A stretch of 33,416 nucleotides of DNA from the NCBI RefSeq assembly GCF_009741925.1, contig NZ_WPCC01000037.1, forward strand, positions 1 to 33,416, given 5' to 3'. Shown here in pieces: positions 1-7,947 of the stretch; the first letter of the stretch is position 1, and each line of letters opens with the position of its first letter. The notes beneath the pieces were generated by a model. It was not told the origin of the DNA and did not search any database. It saw nothing but the letters and a program-made list of their open reading frames with translations. The translations under genes and the position numbers were made by a program. The stretch is from Natronomonas sp. CBA1123. GTDB taxonomy: Archaea; Halobacteriota; Halobacteria; Halobacteriales; Haloarculaceae.

Positions 1-1934
1 TCTTCGACATCGAGTTAGACGAGGACGACCCGGCGGCGTTCGCCGAGGCGGTCGCCATGATGGAACCGACGTTCGGCGGCATCAACATCGAAGATATCTC
101 CGCGCCGGCGTGTTTCGAAATCGAGTCGTTCCTCCGGGAGGAGATGTCGATTCCCGTCTTCCACGACGACCAACACGGGACGGCCATCATCTCCGGGGCG
201 GCCCTTTTGAACGCCTGTGACATCGCCGGCAAGGCGCTCGACGACCTCGAAGTCGTCTTCGCGGGCGCGGGCGCGGCCGCAACCGCGACCGCCCGATTCT
301 ACGAGTCGCTGGGCGTTGCCGCCGACAACATCACGATGTGCGACATCGACGGCATCATCACGGAGGAACGCGTCGCGGCCGACGACCCCCACTCCTACGT
401 CGCACAGTTCGCGAGCGAGACGGGGGGCAGTCTCGCCGACGCGATGGCGGGCGCCGACGCCTTCGTCGGCCTCTCGGTCGGCGGCATCGTCAGCGAAGAG
501 ATGGTCCGGTCGATGGCGGACGACCCCATCATTTTCGCGATGGCGAACCCCGACCCGGAAATCGGCTACGAGGCGGCGAAGAACGCCCGCGAGGACACGG
601 TCATCATGGCGACGGGGCGCTCCGATTACCCCAATCAGGTCAACAACGTCCTCGGGTTCCCGTTCATCTTCCGTGGGGCTTTGGACGCCCGCGCGACCGA
701 AATCAACGAGGCGATGAAAGTCGCCGCCGCCGAGGCACTCGCCGAATTGGCCCGACAGGACGTCCCCGACGCCGTCGTGAAAGCCTACGGCGACCAACCA
801 CTGCAGTTCGGCCCCGACTACATCATCCCCAAACCGCTCGACCCTCGCGTCCTCTTCGAGGTTTCGGGGGCGGTCGCCGAGGCCGCGATGGACTCCGGTG
901 TCGCCCGCGAAACCCTCGACCTCGGGGAGTATCGGGAGACGCTCGAAGCGCGACTCGGGAAGTCCCGCGAGATGATGCGCGTGGTGCTGAACAAGGCCAA
1001 AAGCGACCCGAAGCGACTCGTCCTCGCGGAAGGCGACGACCCGAAGATGATTCGGGCGGCCTACCAACTCATCGAACAGGACATCGCCGACCCCGTCCTC
1101 GTCGGCGACAAGCGCACTATCTGGGAGCTGTCGGCGGAACTCGGACTCGATTTCGACCCCGAAATCGTCGACCCGACGACGGACGAACTCGACCCCTACG
1201 CCGACCGCCTGTACGACCTCCGGAAGCGCAACGGCGTCACCCGCAGGGAGGCCGACGCCTTGGTCCACGACGGCGACTATCTCGCCAGCGTGATGGTAGA
1301 GATGGGCGACGCCGACGCGATGCTGACTGGGTTGACGAACCACTATCCGACGGCGCTTCGGCCGCCGCTGCAGGTTGTCGGGACGGCCGACGACGCCGAC
1401 TACGCGGCGGGGGTGTACATGCTGACGTTCAAAAATCGCGTCGTCTTCGTGGCCGACGCCACCGTCAATCAGGCGCCCGACGCTGACGTCCTCGCCGAAG
1501 TCGCTCGCCACACCGCCGACCTCGCACGACAGTTCAACGTCGACCCCCGGGTGGCGCTGCTGTCGTACTCCGATTTCGGAACGGTCGACAACGAAGGCAC
1601 CCGCAAGCCCCGGGAGGCCGCAGACGCGCTCCGAGCGGCTCCCGACGTGGACTTCCCGGTCGACGGTGAGATGCAGGCGGACACGGCGGTCGTCGAGGAG
1701 ATGCTGACCGGAGATTACTCCTTCTCGGAGTTGGACGAGCCGGCGAACGTACTCGTCTTTCCGAACCTCGAAGCCGGCAACATCGCCTACAAACTGCTCC
1801 AACGGTTGGGCGGCGCGGAAGCCATCGGTCCGATGCTCGTCGGCATGGACAAGCCCGTCCACGTGCTGCAGCGCGGCGACGAAGTCAAGGATATTGTGAA
1901 CTTGGCGAGTGTCGCTGTGGTGGACGCACAGTAG
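1..1934 (+). CDS. maeB: NADP-dependent malic enzyme with C-terminal phosphotransacetylase-like domain (5' partial)
   Basis: Oxidative decarboxylation of malate to pyruvate with NAD(P) in the cytoplasm, linking the TCA cycle to pyruvate. The reading frame is open from base 3, so the start lies upstream; about 643 residues are visible against roughly 750 for the bifunctional-type family, so only the N-terminal ~100 are missing. Counting from the Met at base 57, the metal and substrate region [10 protein letters not shown] is at 6-15, HDDQHGTA at 37-43, and the Rossmann motif GAGAAAT at 70-76. From about residue 306 ([19 protein letters not shown]) to the end it matches the PTA_PTB phosphotransacetylase-like domain. 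In this fusion class that domain is generally regarded as regulatory (acetyl-CoA sensing); this is family knowledge, not shown here. A strong hairpin terminator follows the stop. The identification is secure; the exact cofactor preference is not visible. Confidence 0.95.
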   Translation, partial: FDIELDEDDPAAFAEAVAMMEPTFGGINIEDISAPACFEIESFLREEMSIPVFHDDQHGTAIISGAALLNACDIAGKALDDLEVVFAGAGAAATATARFYESLGVAADNITMCDIDGIITEERVAADDPHSYVAQFASETGGSLADAMAGADAFVGLSVGGIVSEEMVRSMADDPIIFAMANPDPEIGYEAAKNAREDTVIMATGRSDYPNQVNNVLGFPFIFRGALDARATEINEAMKVAAAEALAELARQDVPDAVVKAYGDQPLQFGPDYIIPKPLDPRVLFEVSGAVAEAAMDSGVARETLDLGEYRETLEARLGKSREMMRVVLNKAKSDPKRLVLAEGDDPKMIRAAYQLIEQDIADPVLVGDKRTIWELSAELGLDFDPEIVDPTTDELDPYADRLYDLRKRNGVTRREADALVHDGDYLASVMVEMGDADAMLTGLTNHYPTALRPPLQVVGTADDADYAAGVYMLTFKNRVVFVADATVNQAPDADVLAEVARHTADLARQFNVDPRVALLSYSDFGTVDNEGTRKPREAADALRAAPDVDFPVDGEMQADTAVVEEMLTGDYSFSELDEPANVLVFPNLEAGNIAYKLLQRLGGAEAIGPMLVGMDKPVHVLQRGDEVKDIVNLASVAVVDAQ

Positions 1935-1942
1935 TTCCAGTA

Positions 1943-1976
1943 CCGACCGCGACCGTCGGGAGCGGTCGGCCTTTTT
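1943..1976 (+). terminator. hairpin plus T-run terminator after the malic enzyme gene
   Basis: A perfect 8-bp inverted repeat, CCGACCGC (1943-1950) and GCGGTCGG (1962-1969), with an 11-nt loop, is followed by CC and a run of five T (1972-1976). It starts 9 nt after the malic enzyme stop codon. A second T-run (CGTTTTTGCG, about 1984-1988) lies just beyond. T-runs terminate archaeal transcription with or without a hairpin. Confidence 0.65.
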
Positions 1977-2172
1977 CGCCCACGTTTTTGCGCCGAGTGC
2001 GTCGCGCGGAGTCGAGACGGGAGAGGCTCTTCCTCCTCGCGCCCCCATACCGACGGCCATCGGAGTTATTACAGGAGTTTCCGAGGCGCCGATTCGAGGG
2101 TCCGTGTCGATATCGGCCGTTCCGTTTAAACTGTTTAACGCGCCGGAAAACGAGCCGCTCAGGCGTAAACGG

Positions 2173-2191
2173 TTCGAACTGCTTCGAACTG
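2173..2191 (+). repeat. tandem 10-bp-spaced direct repeat upstream of the acidic protein gene
   Basis: TTCGAACTG occurs at 2173-2181 and again at 2183-2191, a period of 10 bp or about one helical turn. It lies directly upstream of the TATA-like box at 2201-2210. The unit contains the self-complementary TTCGAA. The position fits an activator or repressor site; the protein that binds it is unknown. Confidence 0.5.
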
Positions 2192-2200
2192 ACTCACCCC

Positions 2201-2210
2201 CTACTTATCC
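2201..2210 (+). promoter_or_regulatory. TATA-like box for the secreted acidic protein
   Basis: CTACTTATCC lies about 25-30 bp before the ATG at 2235, so transcription would begin at or within a few bases of the start codon (leaderless). Further upstream the otherwise GC-rich DNA has an AT-rich patch with GTTTAAAC (2124-2131) and GTTTAACG (2133-2140), which could be an alternative promoter element. Confidence 0.4.
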
Positions 2211-2234
2211 CTCCACCGGAAAGGCTGAGATGCA

Positions 2235-2702
2235 ATGCGCACCAAACACATCGTACTCGCAGTCCTCGCGGCGAGCTTCCTGCTCGTCGGGGCTGCGGGT
2301 GCTGCCGCTGCACAGCCCGCCGAGAACGCGACGGCCACACCCGCCGAGAACGGGAGCGAAGAGCGGCCGGGTGATGCGGGCCCGCCCGAAGACATGCCCG
2401 AACAGGTGCCGTCGTTCGTGAGTGATATCCACAGCACCATCAACGAGTTCCTGTCGGGTGACATCGACAACCTCGGTGCGGCCGTCTCGGATATCGCCTC
2501 CGAAGAGGCGCCTGACGATGCTGGCGGCGCTGATGAGTCCGCCGAGGAGTCGGAGGACGCTGAAGACAACGCTGATGACGAGGCTGCCGACGACGCAGAC
2601 GACGCCGAGAACAATGCGGACGAAGATGCAGATGACGCAGACGACGCCGAAAACAACGCGGACGAAGACGCTGACGATGCGGACGACGACGCGAACGCGT
2701 AA
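2235..2702 (+). CDS. secreted acidic repeat protein of unknown function
   Basis: A 155-residue protein with a clear Sec-type signal peptide: basic MRTKH, a hydrophobic core of about 17 residues, and a likely cleavage after AAAA near residue 26. The mature part begins with a Pro/Glu/Asn/Gly-rich linker, then a short segment (about residues 55-85, PEQVPSFVSDIHSTINEFL) that could form a helix. The last ~65 residues are almost only Asp, Ala, Glu and Asn, with two identical 14-residue units. No transmembrane segment or anchor follows the signal. The extreme charge could bind cations or water at the cell surface, but no function is recognised. The ATG fits the leaderless promoter spacing. It stands alone between a terminator and a nitrilase-family gene. 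Confidence 0.75.
   Translation: MRTKHIVLAVLAASFLLVGAAGAAAAQPAENATATPAENGSEERPGDAGPPEDMPEQVPSFVSDIHSTINEFLSGDIDNLGAAVSDIASEEAPDDAGGADESAEESEDAEDNADDEAADDADDAENNADEDADDADDAENNADEDADDADDDANA
2592..2675 (+). repeat. two 42-nt tandem repeats inside the acidic protein gene
   Basis: Copies at 2592-2633 and 2634-2675 both encode DADDAENNADEDAD. The DNA copies differ only at synonymous third positions (for example GAG/GAA, AAT/AAC and GAT/GAC), so the amino acid sequence appears to have been kept since duplication. The unit is in frame at 14 codons. Confidence 0.8.
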
Positions 2703-2802
2703 TCGGACTCGTTTTTGGCTCCGCTGACGGCTCTTTCGGTGGTCGCTTTCAGCTGATTTCTCCGCACAGAAGCGGTGCCGTAGAACGCTGAACTGCCACC
2801 GG

Positions 2803-2815
2803 GGATTATGTAATC
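2803..2815 (+). promoter_or_regulatory. TATA-like box for the nitrilase-family gene
   Basis: GATTATGTAATC (2804-2815) is the only AT-rich patch before the gene. Its centre is about 26 bp before the ATG at 2835, predicting a leaderless transcript. Its ends GATTA and TAATC are inverted repeats. Confidence 0.4.
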
Positions 2816-2834
2816 GCAGTCACATCGACTGAAC

Positions 2835-3599
2835 ATGCCTCCGACCGTCGCGGCGTGTCAGATGGCCGTCGACGACCTCGATGTCGAGTCGAACCTCGAA
2901 ACCGTCGAATCACGACTCGGGGCGCTCCCGGAGCGGGTCGACATCGCCTGCTTTCCTGAGCAGGCGCTGACCGGCTTCGTCGCTGACGACCGCATCGCCG
3001 GGGCTGCGATTCCGCGCGACGGCGAGGCAATCGAGCGCCTCGTTGAGACCGCCGCCGACGCTGCCTGTGACGTACTCGTCGGCTTTGTCGAGGACGCCGA
3101 GGACGGCGCGTACAACGCGGCGGCGTATCTCGACGGCGACGGGGTCGTCGCTGTCTACCGGAAACAGCACCTCTGGGGCGGCGAACGCGAACTGTTGACC
3201 CCTGGCGACTCACGAGTCACCGTCAAGACGCCGCTGGGGAAGACCGGGCTGTTGACCTGTTACGACCTGAATTTCGTCGAGGAGAGCGCTGCGATGAGTG
3301 ACAAGCGCGTCGACGCCCTCCTCGTTCCGGGTGCGTGGCCCGCGACGCACAGCGACAACTGGCGATTACTCCTCCGTGCGCGGGCGCTCGATGGCGTCCG
3401 GTGGGTTCTCGGCACGGGCCGGACCGGTCGTCGGGACATCGAGGATGCCCCTGTCACCGACTACGCGGGACGGTCGCTCTGTGTCCGCCCCGATGGCGGG
3501 ATTCGGGCGGAAATCGACCGCGCCGAGCGGAATCTGGTCGTCGACATCGAGGCGTCGGTTCTCGACCGTCAGCGCGAGACGGTCGGCATCTTCGAGTAG
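2835..3599 (+). CDS. carbon-nitrogen hydrolase, nitrilase superfamily
   Basis: Hydrolyses a carbon-nitrogen bond in an amide, nitrile or carbamoyl substrate; probably an omega-amidase-like cytoplasmic amidase, but the substrate cannot be read from sequence. The 254-residue length fits a single CN_hydrolase domain. The Glu-Lys-Cys triad is visible: E42 in FPEQALTGF, K110 in VYRKQHLWG and C142 in GLLTCYDLNF. The beta-strand opening (TVAACQMAV) is typical. The ATG at 2835 is about 26 bp after a TATA-like box, so it should be a leaderless message. The gene converges on the channel gene with only 6 bp between the stop codons, so termination of one must occur inside the other or at the junction. 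Confidence in the superfamily is high. Confidence 0.9.
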   Translation: MPPTVAACQMAVDDLDVESNLETVESRLGALPERVDIACFPEQALTGFVADDRIAGAAIPRDGEAIERLVETAADAACDVLVGFVEDAEDGAYNAAAYLDGDGVVAVYRKQHLWGGERELLTPGDSRVTVKTPLGKTGLLTCYDLNFVEESAAMSDKRVDALLVPGAWPATHSDNWRLLLRARALDGVRWVLGTGRTGRRDIEDAPVTDYAGRSLCVRPDGGIRAEIDRAERNLVVDIEASVLDRQRETVGIFE

Positions 3600-3605
3600 C
3601 GGCGT

Positions 3606-4592
3606 TCAATCGTCGTCGTCGTTTCGCCGTCGCCGGCGTCGTGTGTCGTCGCGGTCCGCGGGGACGTACGTTCGGCCGACGCTCCCGCCGCCGAGCCACT
3701 CCGAAACCGATAGCTGGCGTTCGACGCCGTCCTCGCGGGCGCTCTCCAGTCGGCGTTCGGTCGTCTGGAAGTAGTTGACGACGGTGACGAGCAACACGCC
3801 GCCGATGGTGTTGCCGAGCAACACCGGCAGGACGAAGCCCAACAGTCCGGACAGAAGCGCCGCCTCGCCGAGGTAGACGAGGTACATCAACTCGGTGAAG
3901 GAGACGACGACGTGGAAGAGGTCCGCAAGCGGAATGACGAGGAAGGCGATGTAGACGAGGACGAGTCTCGAGATGGTGTCCCGGGAGGCGTAATCGAGCC
4001 AGACGACGCCGGCGACGACGAGGCCGGCGAAGCCGGCTTTGAAGAACAGGTCCCACCACGGCGTCTCGATGCCTTTCTGGGAGATATCAATGGCGATGGC
4101 CGTGGTCTCGGGGGAGAACACGCCGGTGTAGGCGAGGACGAGCGCGCCGAAGGCACCACCGGCGAAGTTCCCGAGGAGGACGACCCCCCACGTCCGCAGC
4201 AGCGTCGGGATGCTGGCCAACCGCTCGAGGACGAGCGCGACGGGCGGGAGGGTGTTCTCGGTGTACAGTTGGTAGCCACCCAAGATGATGTAGACGAAGC
4301 CGAGCGGGTACAGGACGGCGCTCAAAAGCGGGTCGCCGTCGGTTTTGGCGGTCATCGACGCCAACGCGAGGAACGTGATGGTGATGGCAAAGCCGGCCGC
4401 CAGCCCGCTGAAGAACAGCTCTCGGGTGCCGGTGTCGATTTCCTCGTCGGCAGCGACGATGATTCGCTGGAACACCTCGTGGGTCTCGAAGCGGTCGCGG
4501 ACGACTTCGCCGACCGCCGGCGCGCCGCTTCGGGAGCGTTCGACAGCCTCTCGAACAGACTCATCAGCTGGCTCGGATTCCTCGTCGTCCAT
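3606..4592 (-). CDS. formate/nitrite transporter (FNT) family channel
   Basis: A membrane channel of the FocA/NirC family, moving small monovalent anions such as formate or nitrite; the substrate is not determined. The 328-residue protein has an acidic cytoplasmic N-terminus of about 60 residues, then about six hydrophobic segments (for example FFSGLAAGFAITITFLALAS, LGFVYIILGGYQLYTENTL, VVLLGNFAGGAFGALVLAY). The YTENTL and LGNFAGGAFGA stretches correspond to the family's conserved loop and helix-break regions; LLGNTIGGVLLVTVVNYFQ is the last one. It resembles the larger FNT relatives with extended tails. The C-terminus is unusual: six consecutive Arg followed by Asn and four Asp. I chose the ATG at 4592 (MDDEES) over the in-frame ATG at 4625 because haloarchaeal acidic N-termini usually start this way; the longer form remains possible. 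It is divergent from the universal stress protein gene. Confidence 0.85.
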   Translation of the reverse strand: MDDEESEPADESVREAVERSRSGAPAVGEVVRDRFETHEVFQRIIVAADEEIDTGTRELFFSGLAAGFAITITFLALASMTAKTDGDPLLSAVLYPLGFVYIILGGYQLYTENTLPPVALVLERLASIPTLLRTWGVVLLGNFAGGAFGALVLAYTGVFSPETTAIAIDISQKGIETPWWDLFFKAGFAGLVVAGVVWLDYASRDTISRLVLVYIAFLVIPLADLFHVVVSFTELMYLVYLGEAALLSGLLGFVLPVLLGNTIGGVLLVTVVNYFQTTERRLESAREDGVERQLSVSEWLGGGSVGRTYVPADRDDTRRRRRRNDDDD

Positions 4593-4659
4593 TCGTTCAG
4601 TCGTCGGTTCAGAGGGAAAACGCAAAACTCCCCCGGTCGTCGCTCCGGAATCCGGCCGA

Positions 4660-4668
4660 GTTTTATCG
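4660..4668 (+). promoter_or_regulatory. TATA-like box for the universal stress protein gene
   Basis: GTTTTATCG sits about 25 bp before the ATG at 4690, giving an essentially leaderless start. The divergent channel gene shares the same 97-bp region; its own promoter would be the weaker AAAACGCAAAACT patch near 4617-4629 read on the other strand. Confidence 0.45.
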
Positions 4669-4689
4669 GGGCCGGTCTAAGGGGTCGGT

Positions 4690-5154
4690 ATGTCATTGGA
4701 CGTACTCACCTTAGCTGTCGGTCCGGACGACGACGCCCGAATCGAGGAGATGGCGAGCCTCGTCTGTGACATCGCGGGCGCAACGGGAGCGACGGTGTTC
4801 CTGTTGCACGTGTTCTCTCAGTCGGCGTACGACGAAGGGGTCTCCGAGGCTGGGTACGACCCCGACGACCCACCGCCGGCGCACACGCTGGCCTCGCGAC
4901 TCGAGAGCATCGACCGGATATCGCTGGCGCTCGATGAGGCCGGCGTCGAACACCGTATTCGCGGCGAAATCGGCGACGTGACTGACAGCATCATCTCGGT
5001 CGCCAAGGAGACTGAGACGGACATGCTGTTCGTCGGAGGACGCAAGCGCTCGCCGACGGGAAAGGCGGTGTTCGGAAGCACCTCCCATCGCGTGTTGATG
5101 AACGCGCCGTGTCCGGTGACGTTCGTCCGGCAGGACGTCACCGACGACGAGTAG
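4690..5154 (+). CDS. universal stress protein (UspA family)
   Basis: A small soluble nucleotide-binding stress protein, 154 residues, the usual single-domain length. The C-terminal nucleotide-binding signature is present as GGRKRSPTGKAVFGST (about residues 117-132), close to the family pattern G-x2-G-x9-G-S/T but with Lys at the second Gly, a variant I recall as common in haloarchaeal members. The domain opens with the beta strand DVLTLAV and ends with the strand PCPVTFV, as expected. There is a leaderless promoter. The neighbours are a divergent FNT channel and, converging 2 bp after its stop, an acyl-CoA ligase; these give no clear clue to a partner. The family is certain, the specific role is not. 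Confidence 0.9.
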   Translation: MSLDVLTLAVGPDDDARIEEMASLVCDIAGATGATVFLLHVFSQSAYDEGVSEAGYDPDDPPPAHTLASRLESIDRISLALDEAGVEHRIRGEIGDVTDSIISVAKETETDMLFVGGRKRSPTGKAVFGSTSHRVLMNAPCPVTFVRQDVTDDE

Positions 5155-5156
5155 GT

Positions 5157-6675
5157 CTATCCGAATCGGTCCCGCAACGTGATACGGTCGAGTTTTCCGG
5201 TCGCGGTTCGCGGGAACGCCTCGACGAACTCGATGCGGTCGGGTACCTCGTGGCTCTCCAGTTCGTCCTCGCAGGCCTCTCGGATGTCGGCTTCGGACAC
5301 CGACTCGCCGCTCCGGGGTTTCACGATGGCCGTCACCGTCGCCCCTCGGACCTCGTCGCGGGTGTCGATAATGGCGACTTTTTCGACGGGGTCGACCTCG
5401 TAGATTACCTCCTCGATTTCGCGGGGGTAGATGTCGCCACACCCCGTCGTGAACATGTCTTCCAGTCGGTCGACGACGAAGAGGAAGCCGTCGTCGTCCA
5501 TCCAGCCGATATCGCCGGATTTCAGCCACCGCTCGCTCCCTTCGGTGGTTCCACCGCTTTCGTCCCGCTGTTCCTGTGGAACAGCGCGCTCGACGAACTT
5601 CTCGTCGGTAATCTTGGGGGTTGTTGTACCGAGGGGTGACCGTATCGCCACGCCACAGCAACTCCCCGCGCTCGCCACGCTTGACGGCCTCGCCGGTCGT
5701 GGGGTCCTCGATGCGGATGTCGACGACCTCCGTCGCCGGCCGGCCGATGCTGCCGGGTTTGCTCCCGCCGGGAACGGGCCGGTTGAACGTCGCGAGCGGC
5801 GTCGTTTCGGTCATGCCGTATCCCTCCAGTAGCCGACAGCCGAACGACTCCTCGACCTCTCGAATCCGCCGTTTCGGCATCGGTGACCCACCGACGCCTA
5901 TCATCTCCAGACTGGACACGTCGTAGTCCTCGACAGCATCGTACTCGAGAAGGTCCATCAGCATCGTCGGAATCAGGAAGGTGTAGGTGACTTCGTGGCG
6001 CTCGATTTCGGTGAGGGCGGTCTCGGCGTCCCACTCCGCGAGCAGGTGGTTCTCGGCACCCAGCGCGAGAAACGGCGTCGTCGTGACGTTGAGGCCGGTG
6101 ACGTGGAAGCACTGACAGGCCGTCAGGGCGACGGCGTCGCGGGTCCACTCCTTGTATCGGATGAACCCGCGGGCGTTGGCCGCGAGGTTGCCGTGGGTGT
6201 GGTAGACGCCCTTCGGCGCGCCGGTGGTTCCGCTCGTGTACAGCAGTTCGGCCAACTCATCGGAGCGGCGGGGTTCGACGTCACAGGTCGGGTCACCATC
6301 TTCGAGGAGGTCGAGATACGCGGCCGTCCGGGCGCCGGCCGCGTCGATGTCGCTTGACCCCTCGGTCACGACGGCACTCGCGCCGCTGTCCCGGAGGACG
6401 TAGCGGATTTGCTCGTCGGTAAAGCGGGTGTTGACCGGTAGCGGGATAGCGCCGCGTTTCATCACGCCGAGGTAGGTGGCGACGAACGGGACGCCGTTCG
6501 GCATGTGGATGGCGACGTGGTCGTCGACGCCGACGTCGAGTGCATCGAGGCCGCCGGCGATGCGGTCGGCGTCTTCGGCCAACCCCTCGAAGGTCCGCGA
6601 ACGGGTGCGGTCGGCGACGGCCGTCGCCTCCGGGGTGTTCCGCGCGGCGATGTCGACGTGGTTGGCGAAGTTCAC
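5157..6675 (-). pseudogene. AMP-forming acyl-CoA ligase, frameshifted (possibly a sequence error)
   Basis: Activates a carboxylic acid to its acyl-CoA through an acyl-AMP intermediate (ANL superfamily). From the GTG at 6675 the protein reads MNFANHVDIAARN, with P-loop YTSGTTGAPKG at 146-156 and EGYGMTETTP at about 284-293. After Pro353 (RYNNP) the frame breaks. The rest continues in another frame: SGDIGWMDDDGF, the hinge region VVDRLEDMFTTGCGDIYPRE, and the catalytic-lysine motif PRTATGKLDR. The break is at a run of five G (5616-5620); removing one base joins the halves as NNPKITDEK and gives about 505 residues, the normal length. The hinge motif has Glu-Asp where Lys-Asp is usual. The gene lies downstream of an IclR-type regulator, and a likely operator palindrome sits between them, so IclR control is probable. 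The acid substrate is unknown. Confidence 0.85.
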
Positions 6676-6811
6676 TGGCCCGTCGTTCGGTAGCTACTTG
6701 CAAGTCGTTTCTGCCGCGCGTGCGAGGTTCGTATTTGTGTGGTGACCTGTATGAATTCTATCTAGTTTTCGCGTGGCGACCGGTCGCGTCACTGCCGGGC
6801 CGACGAGACAT

Positions 6812-6834
6812 TTCGTCCGGCATTACCGGACGAA
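6812..6834 (-). promoter_or_regulatory. palindromic candidate operator between iclR and the acyl-CoA ligase gene
   Basis: Arms TTCGTCCGG (6812-6820) and CCGGACGAA (6826-6834) are perfect 9-bp inverted repeats around CATTA. The same core, TCCGG-YATTA-CCGGA, occurs upstream of the regulator gene at 7640-7658. It begins 2 nt past the regulator stop codon and about 140 bp before the ligase GTG. A hairpin terminator role is less likely because no T-run follows and the sequence is repeated at a promoter. Confidence 0.6.
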
Positions 6835-6836
6835 CG

Positions 6837-7607
6837 TCACTCCGGCGTGAAGATGAGGTTTGCCTCGATGGTCCGGGCCGACTGACGGACGGTTTCGGCC
6901 AGTCCCGACGACCCGGGAGTCGCCTCGAAGGCGCCGCTCGGGCCGTACACCGCGATGGCACCGCGGACTCGCTCGTCTGCGACGATGGGTGCGGCGACGC
7001 CGGTCATCCCCGCGATGAGTTCGCCCTCGTCGACGGCGTACCCGTCGTCTCGAATCGTCTCCAACTCCGCCAGCAGCCGCTCTTCGTCGGTTATCGTGTT
7101 CGCCGTCCGTGGAGGTAACCCCGTCTCGGAGACCAGCCGCTCGACCGTCTCCGCGTCCTTGTGTGCCAGTATCGCCTTTCCGGGGGCGTTCGTGTGGAGA
7201 TGCAGGTCCGACGGGTACGCTCCCGGCGTCCCGGTGGTGTGGCCGCCCTGTCGCCACCCGGCCGCCAACAGCACGCCACAGCGGCCGTTCTCCTCGGTGA
7301 CCAACTGGACGTACTTCTCGTCGGTGTCGTCGAACAACGTGTGGGCTTCCTCCCGACCGTTGACGAACAGTTCGTGGCTGCTCCGGGCGGTTTCACCCAA
7401 GTGGAGGAACTTCGTGCCCAATCGGTAGGTCCCCGATTCGTTGACGACGTAGCCGACCGCTTCGAGGGTCCGGAGGTGGTCGTGGGCGGTGCTCTTCGGA
7501 ACGTCCAACGCGTCGGCGACCGCGGTCACGCCGGTCGGGCCACGCTCGGCGACGGTCTCGATGATGTCGTGGGAGAGTTTGACCGCCGCGACTGGATACG
7601 TCGTCAT
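6837..7607 (-). CDS. IclR-family transcriptional regulator
   Basis: DNA-binding regulator of 256 residues. The N-terminal winged helix-turn-helix is at about residues 8-65: LSHDIIETVAERGPTGVTAV, then the recognition region DALDVPKSTAHDHLRTLEAVG, then the wing NESGTYRLGTKFLHLGE. The C-terminal effector domain (about 75-250) carries the IclR hallmarks APGKAILAH, the GYAVDEGE region and VAAPIVADERVRGAIAVYGPSG. Family members respond to small acids or aromatic compounds and often control nearby catabolic genes. I chose the ATG at 7607 (MTTYPVAAVK) because the upstream extension is AT-rich intergenic sequence with no domain. Palindromes lie both 33 bp before its start and just after its stop, pointing to autoregulation and control of the downstream ligase. 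A TATA-like GTTATTTCC (minus strand, about 7672-7680) would place the transcription start inside the upstream palindrome. Confidence 0.93.
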   Translation of the reverse strand: MTTYPVAAVKLSHDIIETVAERGPTGVTAVADALDVPKSTAHDHLRTLEAVGYVVNESGTYRLGTKFLHLGETARSSHELFVNGREEAHTLFDDTDEKYVQLVTEENGRCGVLLAAGWRQGGHTTGTPGAYPSDLHLHTNAPGKAILAHKDAETVERLVSETGLPPRTANTITDEERLLAELETIRDDGYAVDEGELIAGMTGVAAPIVADERVRGAIAVYGPSGAFEATPGSSGLAETVRQSARTIEANLIFTPE

Positions 7608-7639
7608 CGGTTCGGCTTCAGCCTCCTCCGACTTATTTC

Positions 7640-7658
7640 TGTCCGGTATTACCGGACA
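7640..7658 (-). promoter_or_regulatory. perfect palindrome (candidate operator) over the iclR transcription start
   Basis: TGTCCGGTATTACCGGACA is a perfect 19-bp palindrome with a single central base at 7649. It lies 33 bp upstream of the regulator ATG and just downstream of a TATA-like GTTATTTCC (minus strand, about 7672-7680), so the predicted transcription start falls within it. It shares TCCGG-YATTA-CCGGA with 6812-6834. Confidence 0.65.
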
Positions 7659-7730
7659 AGCTCTCGAGACAGGAAATAACAATTCAATATAAAGTAAAGT
7701 ATTATGACTTGTTTGAAATAGTATTAGAGA

Positions 7731-7752
7731 GGTCAAAATTGGGTCAAAATTG
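7731..7752 (+). repeat. tandem 11-bp direct repeat in the divergent region
   Basis: GGTCAAAATTG occurs twice head to tail (7731-7741 and 7742-7752), followed by a partial third copy GGTC (7753-7756). Each unit contains the self-complementary AATT. It is about midway between the two divergent genes and may be a regulator binding site. Confidence 0.5.
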
Positions 7753-7887
7753 GGTCTGAAACAGGAATTATATTCTCTATTAAAGTCGGGTAATATTGCT
7801 TTTGAGGTGCTAAATAGTCGAATCTGGAAAGTACATCTACAACGGGCAGAACTCGGGCGCAATTAGCATATTGAATATGATAGTTTG

Positions 7888-7947
7888 ACATAAAACACCC
7901 CATATTTCCCGCAGTAGGGTTAACCTGTATGACCGGTTGTCTCCGGT
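7888..7947 (+). promoter_or_regulatory. probable promoter and inverted repeat for the dehydrogenase operon
   Basis: Two TATA-like patches, ACATAAAA (7888-7895) and CATATTT (7901-7907), precede the ATG at 7968. The second would give a transcription start near 7932. There an inverted repeat ACCGG (7932-7936), six bases, CCGGT (7943-7947) resembles the CCGG-N5-CCGG palindromes near iclR but has one extra spacer base. Confidence 0.35.

Noticed and set aside
15-2060. Long open frame (681 codons) on the minus strand opposite the malic enzyme
   Set aside because: It has no recognisable domain and is the antisense shadow of a strongly conserved gene, a common effect of high-GC codon bias.
2133-2141. 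GTTTAACGC shared between the acidic-protein upstream region and the phoD palindrome
   Set aside because: A 9-mer match between two AT-rich promoter patches can arise by chance and the surrounding bases differ.
2804-2815. GATTATGTAATC as an operator upstream of the nitrilase-family gene
   Set aside because: It coincides with the expected TATA position; AT-rich self-complementarity is expected there.
6812-6834. Reading the palindrome after iclR as a terminator hairpin
   Set aside because: There is no T-run, and nearly the same sequence occurs at the iclR promoter, which favours an operator.
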